DNA of 64,000 bases from Gammaproteobacteria bacterium (GCA_011389885.1 JAABTK010000007.1:1-64000), one strand, 5' to 3'. Shown: positions 1 through 7,775, counted from the first letter of the stretch. Notes: a model not told the origin generated them from the letters alone. Numbers and translations: made by a program.

Positions 1-988
1 ATGCCTTCAACTCCCTTCGCGCCCGGGCCATCAGGCCTGGCAGCTCTTGCAACAGGGCGAGGAGTTCCTCCTCGGTCAGGCCGTCTCGCCGACTCTTTTC
101 GACCCAGGGCGCCAGGCTCGTCAGTTCAACCAGCAGATTCCAGGCGTTCTCGGCGTTAACCGCCTCCAGCGAAGGGGCCATGCCGGCGTGGATGGCGTCG
201 ATCGCCTGGATGTCCACCAAGGGCAGCAGTGTTTTGCGCTCCTTGATCGCCGGGGGGATTTGCAACAGCTTTGCCTCTCTTTCCTCGATCTTCAAACCAA
301 CCGCAAGTCGCCAAACGAACACCAGGGCGTTGCGACGGGTGATTTCGAGATCTTCACGGCAAAGATCGGCCAGCGGCCAGACCGACTCGGGCAGACCGGA
401 ATCCTCCCAGGCCTTGAGCCGGGGATGCCAGCGGGAGAGGTAGGGGCGAAACACGTCGTTAATGAGGGAGCGCAGGGCCAGTTCGAAGGCAATGCCTTCG
501 CCGGCGGGATCGTTGGCGGGCAGCTCTTTCAGCGTCTCCCGCACCATAAGCAGTGAGGCGTGGAGGGAGCTGATCGCCTCACGAAGCAGCCCGGTCGCCT
601 CTTCCCGTTCGCCATCCCCCCGGTTGAGGCTCTGCACCACCACTCGATTGGTCAGCTCCATGTAGAGCTTGCGAATCTCCGCCGCCTGGGCGTTGGTGAG
701 GCTGATCTTCGCCTCGCCGACGAAGGGGAAGTCGAAGGTCAGCTCCTGAATGCCGACCTGCTTGGCCGCAGCCAGCCAGTTGTCGATGATGTCGCGCAGG
801 AAGTAGCCGAGCAGCCAGCCGAATAGCGGATAGGCCGCCGCCAGCCACCGGGTCTCCGCCGCCAGATCCAGGGTGGGGGCCAGGGCGAATAGGCCAATCA
901 CGGCCCCCATGGCCCCCAGCTTGCCCTTGGGGGTCCAGGACCAAGGCCCGTGGCGGTCTTTGCGTTCAAGGTTATTCGGGGGATTCAT
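1..988 (-). CDS. Membrane-hairpin protein paired with the TIR-SLOG gene (3' end outside window)
   Basis: Family not recognised. The frame is open from an ATG at 988 to the window edge (329 codons, no stop), so the protein is incomplete here. The ATG follows the stop of the TIR-SLOG gene by 12 bases on the same strand, so the two genes are very probably one transcript. Residues about 24-43 and 47-67 are hydrophobic with a short charged turn between them, which predicts a membrane hairpin. The rest is soluble, leucine- and charge-rich and probably helical, with no nucleotide-binding or nuclease motif that I can name. Inference: a membrane effector or anchor that responds to the nucleotide-signalling partner upstream. 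Third codon positions are mostly G or C, which supports this strand as the coding one. Confidence 0.75.
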   Translation of the reverse strand, partial: MNPPNNLERKDRHGPWSWTPKGKLGAMGAVIGLFALAPTLDLAAETRWLAAAYPLFGWLLGYFLRDIIDNWLAAAKQVGIQELTFDFPFVGEAKISLTNAQAAEIRKLYMELTNRVVVQSLNRGDGEREEATGLLREAISSLHASLLMVRETLKELPANDPAGEGIAFELALRSLINDVFRPYLSRWHPRLKAWEDSGLPESVWPLADLCREDLEITRRNALVFVWRLAVGLKIEEREAKLLQIPPAIKERKTLLPLVDIQAIDAIHAGMAPSLEAVNAENAWNLLVELTSLAPWVEKSRRDGLTEEELLALLQELPGLMARARRELKA

Positions 989-1000
989 GGCCTGTTCTGC

Positions 1001-3121
1001 CTAAAAAGATGCGGGATGGATGGGATTGGATCCGGGGCAAGAAACAAGGTTATTAGGCCGCCGCCTCAATCCATCAAAAACCAACCCCATCGCCTGTTCC
1101 ATATCCCGCGTGGCAAGCAACACCCGATTCTCCTCTTCGCTGAGTCCGTTATTCAGCCCGGCCACCCCCCGCTCTTGCAACCGGGCCATAACGGCCCGGT
1201 AATCCACCGGCTCGATGCGATCCGGGCTCTTCTCCCTTTGCTCCTGATAGTCATCCAGCATCCCGGCGTAGTTCGCGTCCCGGCGCTGGAAGGCCTCGGT
1301 CAGTTCGTGCGGCTCTTCCCCCAACAGCGCCTGAACGATGCTTTGGGTGATGCCGCCGAAGCCGCCGAGGGGGTACAGGGGGATGCCCTTTTCGAGGGCC
1401 AACAGCGCCTCCTCGAGGATGCCGGGATAGCGCCCCGAGTAGCCGGTGACCTTGCCGCAGACCAGCACTCGGGCATGCAGGTCGGCGGCCATCTCCTGGC
1501 GCATACGGGTGAGACAACGCGCCCGGATGTAGCGGCTTGCGGGATCGGTGGGGGGCGAGAAGGCGGCGGGATCCAGCCCCTGCTCCAGCAAGTCCTCGGG
1601 CGGGTCCAGTTTGCGCAGTTCGGCTACGTCCATGTTGCGGGTGAACCATTGGTCGTCGGCGTTCAGGTGCAAGGGCCAGGCGAGGTAGTTGATGGCGGGC
1701 TGGAACTGTTCCAGGCCCGCCGCCTTGCGGGCGTGCAGGTATTCGAACAGGTTGTCGGTGAAGCCGCCGGGGCGTAGGTCGCCGCCATAGGCGACCACGG
1801 CGCCATGGGCCACCGCATGGCGGGAGAACTCGAACAGGGCGGCGCCTAGGTGGCGGGTGGTCATGCCGGCGGCGGTCGGGGCGGTTTGCCTCTCCTGTTC
1901 ATCACCGCCGGAGATGGAGAGGCCCAGCACCAGGCCGGCGAGGCCGTTCTTGTGCCGGGTCAGGGGCGTGGCCGGGCGGACACTGGGGGCCTGATTGAGC
2001 AATCGGCACTCCACCTCGGCGAGCGGCGGCTCGGGATAGATGAGGTCCACGGCAGAACCGGCTTCCCCCGCTTGGGTGAGTCGCAATAATTCGTCGAGGA
2101 TATCGCCGTCTTCCGGCGGGCGGGCGATGATTCGGGCGTCGGGCGGCAAGTGGCCCTGTTGCTGGAGGTGTTGCAGCCGCTCCAGGGCATAGATATAGCC
2201 CAGCACCTCTTCGAGCACCCGGTCCAGGTTGGCCTGCATGCGCTGTTTGATGGTGTCGTCACTCAGCTCGTCGGACCAGTTTAGGCGGGTGGCGGGGACA
2301 TTGGCCATGCCGGGCAGCAGCCGACTCTCCCGTTCGGATAGGGCATCCAGGATCACCATGGGACGACGCAGCCGCTTGGCCTCCAGCACTTCCAGTTGGC
2401 ACCAGGGGCTGTCGCCATAGCTATCGGTGCGAATCATCACCATAGCCATTTCGCCCAGGCTGCGCAGGATCTCTTCGCTGAGGCTGTAGCCGGCGGCGAT
2501 GCTCACCCGGTCGAAGAAACGCCCGAGGGGGTTTTCGTCCACCACCTGCTTGAACAGGGTCGCCAAGTGCTCGCCCTGGGCATCGCGCTTGGTGTGGCTG
2601 ATGAAGAGTTGCAACGGGCGGGGACTGGCGCCGGGGGTCGCCGGGCGTTCGCCCAGGTGGCGGCAAAGCTCCTGCACCACCATGCGCACGACCCGCTCTT
2701 TGCGTTGTTGCGGGTCTTCCACCTGGGCATAGCCGGTCAAGGCGTCAGCCTGAGCGCCGAGCAGGTTGTGCGCCCCTTCGATCAGACCGATGGGCAGCAG
2801 GTATCTGCGATCATGGCCCTTGGCCTCGTCGTAAAGGGCGTGGATGTGGGCCTGCCAGGCCCGGTCTCGCAGCAGCCTGGCCTCGATGAGTACGATAATC
2901 ACCGTCTGCTCGGCCTGGTCCCACTCCAGGACCGGGGTCTCTTGGCCTTTTGCGGGCGTCGAGTGGAAGAAGACGGGGATGTTGATGGCGCGGCGGAAGG
3001 GTTGGTCTACATCATGCCCAATGCACCGCTGGATCGCGCAAGCAAGTTCCTCACCGAGCGCCGGATCAGCCGTGGGATGCCAGGCGATATGGACATGGAG
3101 GCGGGGTTGCCAGAGGCTCAC
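1001..3121 (-). CDS. TIR / TIR-like / SLOG fusion protein, candidate NAD-derived signalling defence protein
   Basis: 706 residues, GTG start with a GAGGA ribosome site six bases upstream. Residues 6-155 have the strand-helix pattern of a TIR fold but no Glu at the catalytic position. Residues 168-300 are a clear TIR domain: LFISHTKRD at 172-180, FFDRVSIAAG at 202-211, and SPWCQLEV at 238-245, matching the S-x-W-C-x-x-E motif with E244 as the likely catalytic Glu. Residues about 395-600 look like a SLOG (LOG/DprA-type Rossmann) domain, with Gly-rich stretches at 400-407, YGGDLRPGG at 445-453, a strand-turn at 551-556 and GGFGG at 586-590. TIR domains hydrolyse NAD or make cyclic ADP-ribose-type signals; SLOG domains bind such nucleotides, as in Thoeris ThsA. 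Having both in one chain next to a membrane protein suggests a self-contained sensor. Defence function is inferred, not shown. Confidence 0.85.
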   Translation of the reverse strand: MSLWQPRLHVHIAWHPTADPALGEELACAIQRCIGHDVDQPFRRAINIPVFFHSTPAKGQETPVLEWDQAEQTVIIVLIEARLLRDRAWQAHIHALYDEAKGHDRRYLLPIGLIEGAHNLLGAQADALTGYAQVEDPQQRKERVVRMVVQELCRHLGERPATPGASPRPLQLFISHTKRDAQGEHLATLFKQVVDENPLGRFFDRVSIAAGYSLSEEILRSLGEMAMVMIRTDSYGDSPWCQLEVLEAKRLRRPMVILDALSERESRLLPGMANVPATRLNWSDELSDDTIKQRMQANLDRVLEEVLGYIYALERLQHLQQQGHLPPDARIIARPPEDGDILDELLRLTQAGEAGSAVDLIYPEPPLAEVECRLLNQAPSVRPATPLTRHKNGLAGLVLGLSISGGDEQERQTAPTAAGMTTRHLGAALFEFSRHAVAHGAVVAYGGDLRPGGFTDNLFEYLHARKAAGLEQFQPAINYLAWPLHLNADDQWFTRNMDVAELRKLDPPEDLLEQGLDPAAFSPPTDPASRYIRARCLTRMRQEMAADLHARVLVCGKVTGYSGRYPGILEEALLALEKGIPLYPLGGFGGITQSIVQALLGEEPHELTEAFQRRDANYAGMLDDYQEQREKSPDRIEPVDYRAVMARLQERGVAGLNNGLSEEENRVLLATRDMEQAMGLVFDGLRRRPNNLVSCPGSNPIHPASF

Positions 3122-3477
3122 AGGACATCCTCGTCATTGCTGATAGGTTGATCCAAGATTGAATTTTGGCACAATCCGATCATAGTCGCCCAATCCGCCT
3201 CCACTCTGTCCAGCATGATCTCCGCGACCAAAACGGCAGCCGTTGGAGCCCGCGAGGTCGGGTCTTTTCCAGGCTCCAGAAGAAGGGATCGAGCACCCGC
3301 TTGGGGTCGTTGAGGGTCAGCTCCGCCGAAACCACCCGGTTGCCGTCGGGTGCTGCGCCGATGGAGGAGACGATGCTGTATTCCGCGCTCCGGAAAGCCC
3401 CCCTGGGCGCTGTTGACGAACCCCGCGGCCCTTTGGTCTTTGCTTGCTCGATCAGACGTATTCGAGCGCGTATTCAT
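3118..3477 (-). pseudogene. Possible decayed gene upstream of the TIR-SLOG gene
   Basis: An open frame of 119 codons overlaps the TIR-SLOG start by four bases (GTGA), as coupled genes do. Its last 40 or so residues look protein-like (a VLVAEIMLDRVEADW stretch), but its middle is Arg/Pro/Gln-rich and resembles an out-of-frame reading. In a second minus-strand frame, about 3250-3386 reads as plausible protein (AEYSIVSSIGAAPDG, then a LDPFFWSLE stretch). In a third frame, about 3447-3560 ends with TKDEYALEYV and a stop. Three protein-like pieces in three frames suggest a broken gene or an insertion junction. No family was recognised and the boundaries are uncertain. Confidence 0.3.
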
Positions 3478-3670
3478 CTTTTGTTCCTAAACCCAGCCGG
3501 ACCCGTTCGATCAGTGCAACCTTTTGTCTAAGGTTAGCATTATTTTCGGTGCAGGGGACAAGTTGAGTTCCGACATGCGCCCCAACAAGGCGACACCCCC
3601 GCCCCGAAAACCCGAAAAGGCCTGCTCAGCCCCTGGGGCCGCAGGGCAATGCCTGGCGCAAGCTAGGGGG

Positions 3671-4122
3671 CTAGTCCAGCCGCGCACAAGTATCGGAAAC
3701 AACCCAGGGCGCCCTCGGAACGCAGAGCACACGAAGACCCGCAGAGGGCGCACAGAGAGGCGTTTCGATTTCATGCTCGCTCCCAAGGTCTCGCTGGGGA
3801 CGCCTGTTTTGCAAGCCCTGGCTTGCCGAATGGCTCGGGAAGCTAGAGCCGCCAAGACACAGGGCGCCAAGCTGGAGCTTGGGGACCAGCGGTGTTTCAA
3901 ACTCGCGTTTGACACTCCGTTTGACCAACTGGCAACCCAGGCGCTTTCGGAGCGCAAAAAAACCGCACAGCCCGAGGGCTGTATTCCAGGCGGCCAGGCG
4001 AGGCTTCAGCGGCGGACAGGCATTCGCGCCCTGGAACGCGGGGACGATCAAGCAAGAATTCCTCCGCGCCCTCTGCGTTCCTAAATGGCGTTGTTTCCGT
4101 TCTTGGTGCGCAGGCGCACTAG
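3671..4122. repeat. MITE-like dispersed element, long copy
   Basis: The stretch starts CTAGT and ends ACTAG. Its first 50 or so bases match the reverse complement of its last 50 imperfectly; shared blocks are GCGCAC, CGGAAACAAC and GGAACGCAGAG. A shorter relative lies at 36518-36772; the two are clearly alike at the left end and over the right-hand 140 bases. The long copy carries about 200 extra internal bases. It has no convincing coding frame. No target-site duplication is obvious. Family membership is read by eye only. The rest of the gene-free stretch from about 3490 holds nothing I can name. Confidence 0.6.
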
Positions 4123-4228
4123 CGTGATTAGTGGTCGCACCCTGGGGACAAACGGCTACCGAACGGCTGCCAGCACCCCGGAACGAACAAGGGGTTAGCC
4201 GAAAAACCGGCTAACCCCTTGATTTTAC
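4121..4228 (-). repeat. Duplicated 3' flank of tRNA-Lys(CTT), copy A
   Basis: About 105 bases downstream of tRNA-Lys(CTT) match 6857-6968, the 3' flank of tRNA-Lys(TTT), at roughly 90 percent by eye. The shared block includes the terminator hairpin and a further 60 bases containing CCTGGGGACAAACGGCTACC. It begins exactly where the MITE-like element ends. Confidence 0.75.
4189..4220 (-). terminator. Rho-independent terminator of the Pro-Arg-His-Lys tRNA operon
   Basis: On the minus strand, AAGGGGTTAGCCG pairs with CGGCTAACCCCTT around a short loop. It sits 9 bases after the encoded CCA of tRNA-Lys(CTT). The following U-rich run is short (TTGTTC), weaker than in the copy at 6925. Confidence 0.75.
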
Positions 4229-4304
4229 TGGTGGGCCATGAAGGATTCGAACCTTCGACCAATGGATTAAGAGTCCACTGCTCTACCAGCTGAGCTAATG
4301 GCCC
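4229..4304 (-). tRNA. tRNA-Lys (CTT)
   Basis: The minus strand folds as a full cloverleaf: acceptor GGGCCAT with ATGGCCC, D-arm TAGCTCAGCTGGTAGAGCA, anticodon loop CTCTTAA (anticodon CTT), T-arm around GGTTCGAATCC. CCA is encoded. It is the last gene of a four-tRNA cluster. Confidence 0.97.
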
Positions 4305-4330
4305 GATTTGACTCGGCGATTATAGCAAAT

Positions 4331-4407
4331 TGGGGTGGACGATGGGACTCGAACCCACGACGACTGGAATCACAATCCAGGGCTCTACCAACTGAGCTAC
4401 GCCCACC
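4331..4407 (-). tRNA. tRNA-His (GTG)
   Basis: Anticodon loop TTGTGAT (anticodon GTG), acceptor GTGGGCG, encoded CCA. The base before the acceptor is G, so the extra G-1 that is typical of tRNA-His is encoded at 4407. Confidence 0.97.
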
Positions 4408-4446
4408 ATAGTAACTGACTTTCAGGCTGGCAGTCTGCCGGCGGTT

Positions 4447-4523
4447 TGGCGCGCCCGGCAGGACTCGAACCTGCTACCCTCGGCTTAGAAGGCCGATGCT
4501 CTATCCGGATGAGCTACGGGCGC
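4447..4523 (-). tRNA. tRNA-Arg (TCT)
   Basis: Acceptor GCGCCCG pairs with CGGGCGC; anticodon loop CTTCTAA (anticodon TCT, reading AGA); T-loop GGTTCGAGTCC; encoded CCA. Confidence 0.97.
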
Positions 4524-4547
4524 GTGGTCGATCTGCTGCCGATAGCT

Positions 4548-4624
4548 TGGTCGGGGTAGAGGGATTCGAACCCCCGACATCCTGCTCCCAAAGCAGGCGC
4601 GCTACCAGACTGCGCTATACCCCG
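4548..4624 (-). tRNA. tRNA-Pro (TGG)
   Basis: Acceptor CGGGGTA, D-arm TAGCGCAGTCTGGTAGCGC, anticodon loop TTTGGGA (anticodon TGG), T-loop GGTTCGAATCC, encoded CCA. First gene of the Pro-Arg-His-Lys cluster, which resembles the argX-hisR-proM arrangement of enteric bacteria. Confidence 0.97.
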
Positions 4625-4806
4625 TTGCACGGGTCGCTCGCGTATTGCGAAGAGGCGGAATCATACGCAGACTCGCACGCCGAGTCAACGCTTTTTTACG
4701 CCCCCCGGCGAGGCGCCCTTCCCTACCAATCCGCCGACCATCGCGCTACCATTGCGGCCTATGTGTCCATCACCCCGCTTGGTGCGGGAAGCAACGGGAG
4801 GTCCGC

Positions 4807-6318
4807 ATGAATTCGGCCGCGCAAGTTATTGAACGTCGCCTTAAAAACCTGGAATCCCACCTGGAGCAGGAGAATCCGGTTCTGCTGAAATCGGTGCAGA
4901 GCTTCCGCCAGTTGGACAAGGTGGCCTATCGCCTGGGGATGCTGGATCACACCCAGTCCTTCGCCACCCAAATCCCCTGGTGGCCGCTGATTTCGATCCT
5001 CGGCACCTTTTCCGCCGGCAAGTCCACCTTCATCAACAATTACCTTCAGTTTACCCTGCAACGCACCGGCAACCAGGCGGTGGACGACAAGTTCACGGTG
5101 GTCTGCTTCAGCAAGGAACAGACGCGCCATGCCCTGCCCGGGGTGGCGTTGGACTCGGATCCGCGCTTTCCCTTCTATCGCATCAGCAAGGAGATCGACC
5201 TGGTGGCCGAGGGCGAGGGCCAGCGCATCGACAGCTACCTACAGTTAAAAACCTGCCCCACCGAGGCCCTGCGGGGCAAGATCATTATCGACTCCCCGGG
5301 GTTCGACGCCGACGCCCAGCGCACCTCGACGCTGCGGATCACCGACCACATCATCGACCTATCCGACTTGGTGCTGGTGTTCTTCGATGCCCGCCACCCG
5401 GAGCCGGGGGCCATGCGGGACACCCTGGATCACCTGGTCAGCCGCACCATCAGCCGTCCGGACTCCGGCAAGTTCCTGTACATCCTTAATCAAATCGACA
5501 CCACCGCCCGCGAGGACAACCCGGAAGAGGTGGTGGCGGCGTGGCAGCGGGCGTTGGGCGAGCGGGGTCTGACCGCTGGCCGCTTCTTCACGATCTACAA
5601 CCCGGAGGCGTCGGTGCCGATCGACAACGTCGAACTACGCCGACGCTACGAGACCAAGTGCAAGGCGGACCTATCCGAGATCCATGCCCGCATGCACGAG
5701 GTGGAGATCGAGCGCGCCTATCGCATCGTCGGCGCACTGGAGAAAACCGCCCGCGACATCAAGGAAAAGGCCGTGCCGCTGCTCGAGGACACCCTCAAGT
5801 CCTGGCGCCAGCGCACCATCTGGGGCGATATCACCGTGTTCGGGCTGTTGATTCTGGCCTTGCTGGGGCTTTCGGTGCGCGCCGGCTACTGGCAAGGGAT
5901 GGCGTTCGCGCCGCCTTGGCTGGAGAATTTTCAGGTCGGCTCGATCCCCTTCTACACCGCCGCCGCCGGGGTCGTGCTGATCGTGCTATCGCTGCATTTT
6001 CTGATGCGCACCCTGGCCGCGCACTCGCTGGAGCGCCGGCTGAATAAAGAGGCCGAGGCGCTGGGGCTGCGCGGCAGCCTGGTGGAGGCCCTGCGGCGCA
6101 ACACCAAGCCGTGGCGAAGCATCTTCAGCACCTCCCCCGTGGGCTGGGGGCGCTCCAGCCGAAAGAAAGTGGAACAGGTGCTGCAAGATACCGACACCTA
6201 TGTGCAGACCCTGAACGACAAATTCACTAATCCCTCGGGTGAAAACCTGGCCGACGTGCAAATGGAGGCCCCGGCCGAAGCGACAGAAGCGGAAGAAACC
6301 AAAACCGATTCTGCCTAA
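4807..6318 (+). CDS. Dynamin-like membrane GTPase
   Basis: 503 residues from an ATG preceded by GGGAGG. The G1 loop is GTFSAGKST at 66-74, the G3 motif is DSPG at about 162-165 and the G4-like motif is NQID at about 228-231: a dynamin-superfamily GTPase domain in the N-terminal two thirds. Two predicted membrane spans follow at about 341-361 and 378-398, after a helical stalk-like segment, with a basic helix and an acidic tail to the end. Bacterial dynamin-like proteins bind and remodel membranes, in some cases in defence against phage or antibiotics. It stands alone, divergent from the tRNA cluster, so its partners are not evident. An upstream in-frame extension overlaps tRNA-Pro's promoter region and is rejected as the start. 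Confidence 0.9.
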   Translation: MNSAAQVIERRLKNLESHLEQENPVLLKSVQSFRQLDKVAYRLGMLDHTQSFATQIPWWPLISILGTFSAGKSTFINNYLQFTLQRTGNQAVDDKFTVVCFSKEQTRHALPGVALDSDPRFPFYRISKEIDLVAEGEGQRIDSYLQLKTCPTEALRGKIIIDSPGFDADAQRTSTLRITDHIIDLSDLVLVFFDARHPEPGAMRDTLDHLVSRTISRPDSGKFLYILNQIDTTAREDNPEEVVAAWQRALGERGLTAGRFFTIYNPEASVPIDNVELRRRYETKCKADLSEIHARMHEVEIERAYRIVGALEKTARDIKEKAVPLLEDTLKSWRQRTIWGDITVFGLLILALLGLSVRAGYWQGMAFAPPWLENFQVGSIPFYTAAAGVVLIVLSLHFLMRTLAAHSLERRLNKEAEALGLRGSLVEALRRNTKPWRSIFSTSPVGWGRSSRKKVEQVLQDTDTYVQTLNDKFTNPSGENLADVQMEAPAEATEAEETKTDSA

Positions 6319-6490
6319 CACGCCCTCGGCGAGGGGCTTGAGAGGCCGAGGCTCCCCCCCCGTTCCCATGCGCCGCAGGCAGGAATGCCCGTCTGGACCG
6401 CGCCGCGCTCCGCAGGCCGCAGGCCGCCGGCCGCCGGCCGCGGCTTGGGGCTTCGGTCGGCCCGGCTAGGGCCTCGGCCTCCGGGCGCGG

Positions 6491-6670
6491 GCATCGCGGA
6501 TGCAATCCGCTCCCACGGGGCGTCGCGGATGCAATCCGCTCCCACGGGGGCATCGCGGATGCAATCCGCTCCTACGGGGGCATCGCGGATGCAATCCGCT
6601 CCCACGGGGCCATCGCGGATGCTATCCGCTCCCACGGGGGCGTCGCGGATGCTATCCGCTCCCACGGGGG
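6491..6670. repeat. Tandem array of six about 30-base REP-like hairpin units
   Basis: Six head-to-tail units of 30-31 bases share the core GCGGATGCAATCCGC, then TCCCACGGGG. Each core folds as GCGGAT / loop / ATCCGC. In the last two units the loop base changes from A to T while both stem arms stay intact. Single related copies occur near 16575, 27600 and 47940. The surrounding gene-free stretch (6319-6490 and 6671-6856) is GC-rich and shows nothing I can name. Confidence 0.9.
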
Positions 6671-6856
6671 CTGTTTTGTTTTCCGGTCCACGGCCCGTGT
6701 TGCGGGATTGTCTCGGGGCGCGGTGCGCCAGCGGATGGGTCACGGCGGCGGGAGCGGCGTGACGAGGGCGGGGTTTTTCGGTGGTGTGCCACCACTGTGC
6801 CGTGGCCTTAAATCCATCCCCTTCACTGGGGTAAGTTGCCGAAGACGCAGGAACCC

Positions 6857-6968
6857 GGCGTGATTATTGGCCGCATCCTGGGGACAAACGGCTACCGAAC
6901 GGCTACCAGCATCCCAGAACGAAAAAGGGGTTAGCCGGTGAAAGCGGCTAACCCCTTGATTTTATTTG
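6857..6968 (-). repeat. Duplicated 3' flank of tRNA-Lys(TTT), copy B
   Basis: Matches 4121-4228 closely, including GGGGACAAACGGCTACCGAA and the terminator stem. The two copies lie directly downstream of different tRNA-Lys genes about 2.7 kb apart. Confidence 0.75.
6925..6957 (-). terminator. Rho-independent terminator after tRNA-Lys(TTT), end of the tol-pal-que operon
   Basis: On the minus strand AAGGGGTTAGCCG pairs with CGGCTAACCCCTT, followed directly by TTTTTCG. It closes the transcript that ends with queE, queC and tRNA-Lys(TTT). Confidence 0.85.
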
Positions 6969-7041
6969 TGGGTCGTATAGGATTTGAACCTATGACCAAT
7001 GGATTAAAAATCCACTGCTCTACCAACTGAGCTAACGACCC
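6969..7041 (-). tRNA. tRNA-Lys (TTT)
   Basis: Acceptor GGGTCGT pairs with ACGACCC; anticodon loop TTTTTAA (anticodon TTT); T-loop GGTTCAAATCC. Unlike the four clustered tRNAs, the genome reads CAA rather than CCA after the discriminator A, so the CCA end must be added enzymatically. It lies 41 bases after queC, matching the known placement of tRNA-Lys behind tol-pal in gammaproteobacteria. Confidence 0.96.
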
Positions 7042-7082
7042 GTCGTGAAAGAGCCGATATTGTACCGGATCGGGTTGTTTTT

Positions 7083-7775
7083 TCAAGGGTGTTTTTTGGT
7101 TTGGGTTTGGGCGTAGCGGGTGGGGTCCGGGAGGCCGGCGGCGGCGAAGCCTTGGGCGCGGAGGCGGCAGGAGTCGCATTGGCCGCAGGCGCGGCCTTGG
7201 GGGTCGGCTTGGTAGCAGGAGACGGTGGCGGCGTAGTCGAGGCCGAGGTCGGCGCCGAGGCGGATGATTTGGGCCTTGGTGAGTTGGATTAGGGGGGCGT
7301 GGATTTGGATGCGGTCGCCTTCGACGCCGGCCTTGGTGGCGAGGTTGGCGAGGTTTTGGAAGGCGCGGATGAATTCGGGGCGGCAGTCGGGGTAGCCGGA
7401 GTAGTCTACGGCGTTGACGCCGATGAAGAGGTGGCGGGCGCCGAGGATTTCGGCCCAGCCGAGGGCGATGCTGAGGAGGATGGTGTTGCGGGCCGGGACA
7501 TAGGTGACGGGGATGCCTTCGGTGGCGATTTGGGGCACCTGGATTGCGGGGTCGGTGAGGGCGGAGCCGCCGAGGGCGCCGAGGCCGAGGGGGAAGAGTC
7601 GGTGCTCGGCGGCGCCGAGTTGCTCGGCCACGCGCTGCGCGGCTTGCAGTTCGGCGCTGTGGCGCTGGCCGTAGTCGAGGCTCAGGGCGTGGCATTGGTA
7701 GCCCTGGCGGCGGGCTACGGCCAGGACGGTGGCGGAGTCGAGCCCGCCGGAGAGGAGGACGACGGCTTTTTTCAT
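7083..7775 (-). CDS. queC: 7-cyano-7-deazaguanine synthase QueC
   Basis: 230 residues. QueC converts 7-carboxy-7-deazaguanine to preQ0 with ATP and ammonia, in the cytoplasmic pathway to queuosine. The PP-loop SGGLDSAT is near residue 9, and the zinc-binding cysteine cluster near the C-terminus reads [17 protein letters not shown]. The ATG at 7775 is chosen because the family starts with [11 protein letters not shown]; the upstream in-frame extension is low-complexity. It lies 55 bases after queE, the preceding enzyme of the pathway, and before tRNA-Lys. Length fits the family. Confidence 0.96.
   Translation of the reverse strand: MKKAVVLLSGGLDSATVLAVARRQGYQCHALSLDYGQRHSAELQAAQRVAEQLGAAEHRLFPLGLGALGGSALTDPAIQVPQIATEGIPVTYVPARNTILLSIALGWAEILGARHLFIGVNAVDYSGYPDCRPEFIRAFQNLANLATKAGVEGDRIQIHAPLIQLTKAQIIRLGADLGLDYAATVSCYQADPQGRACGQCDSCRLRAQGFAAAGLPDPTRYAQTQTKKHP

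Noticed and set aside
950-1777. Plus-strand frame opposite the TIR-SLOG gene
   Set aside because: Antisense to the SLOG domain and without recognisable features.
4645-4806. N-terminal extension of the dynamin-like GTPase
   Set aside because: The extension is Arg-rich and lacks a ribosome site, while the ATG at 4807 follows GGGAGG.
6491-6670. CRISPR-like regular repeats
   Set aside because: Units are contiguous, with no unique spacers and no cas genes nearby.
6315-6743. Minus-strand open frame with a ten-residue repeat (PVGADCIRDA)
   Set aside because: The period is simply the 30-base hairpin repeat read in frame; there is no ribosome site and the same unit occurs as non-coding single copies elsewhere.
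6931-7695. Minus-strand frame covering queC and tRNA-Lys(TTT)
   Set aside because: Pro/Arg-rich out-of-frame reading of queC that runs into a tRNA gene.
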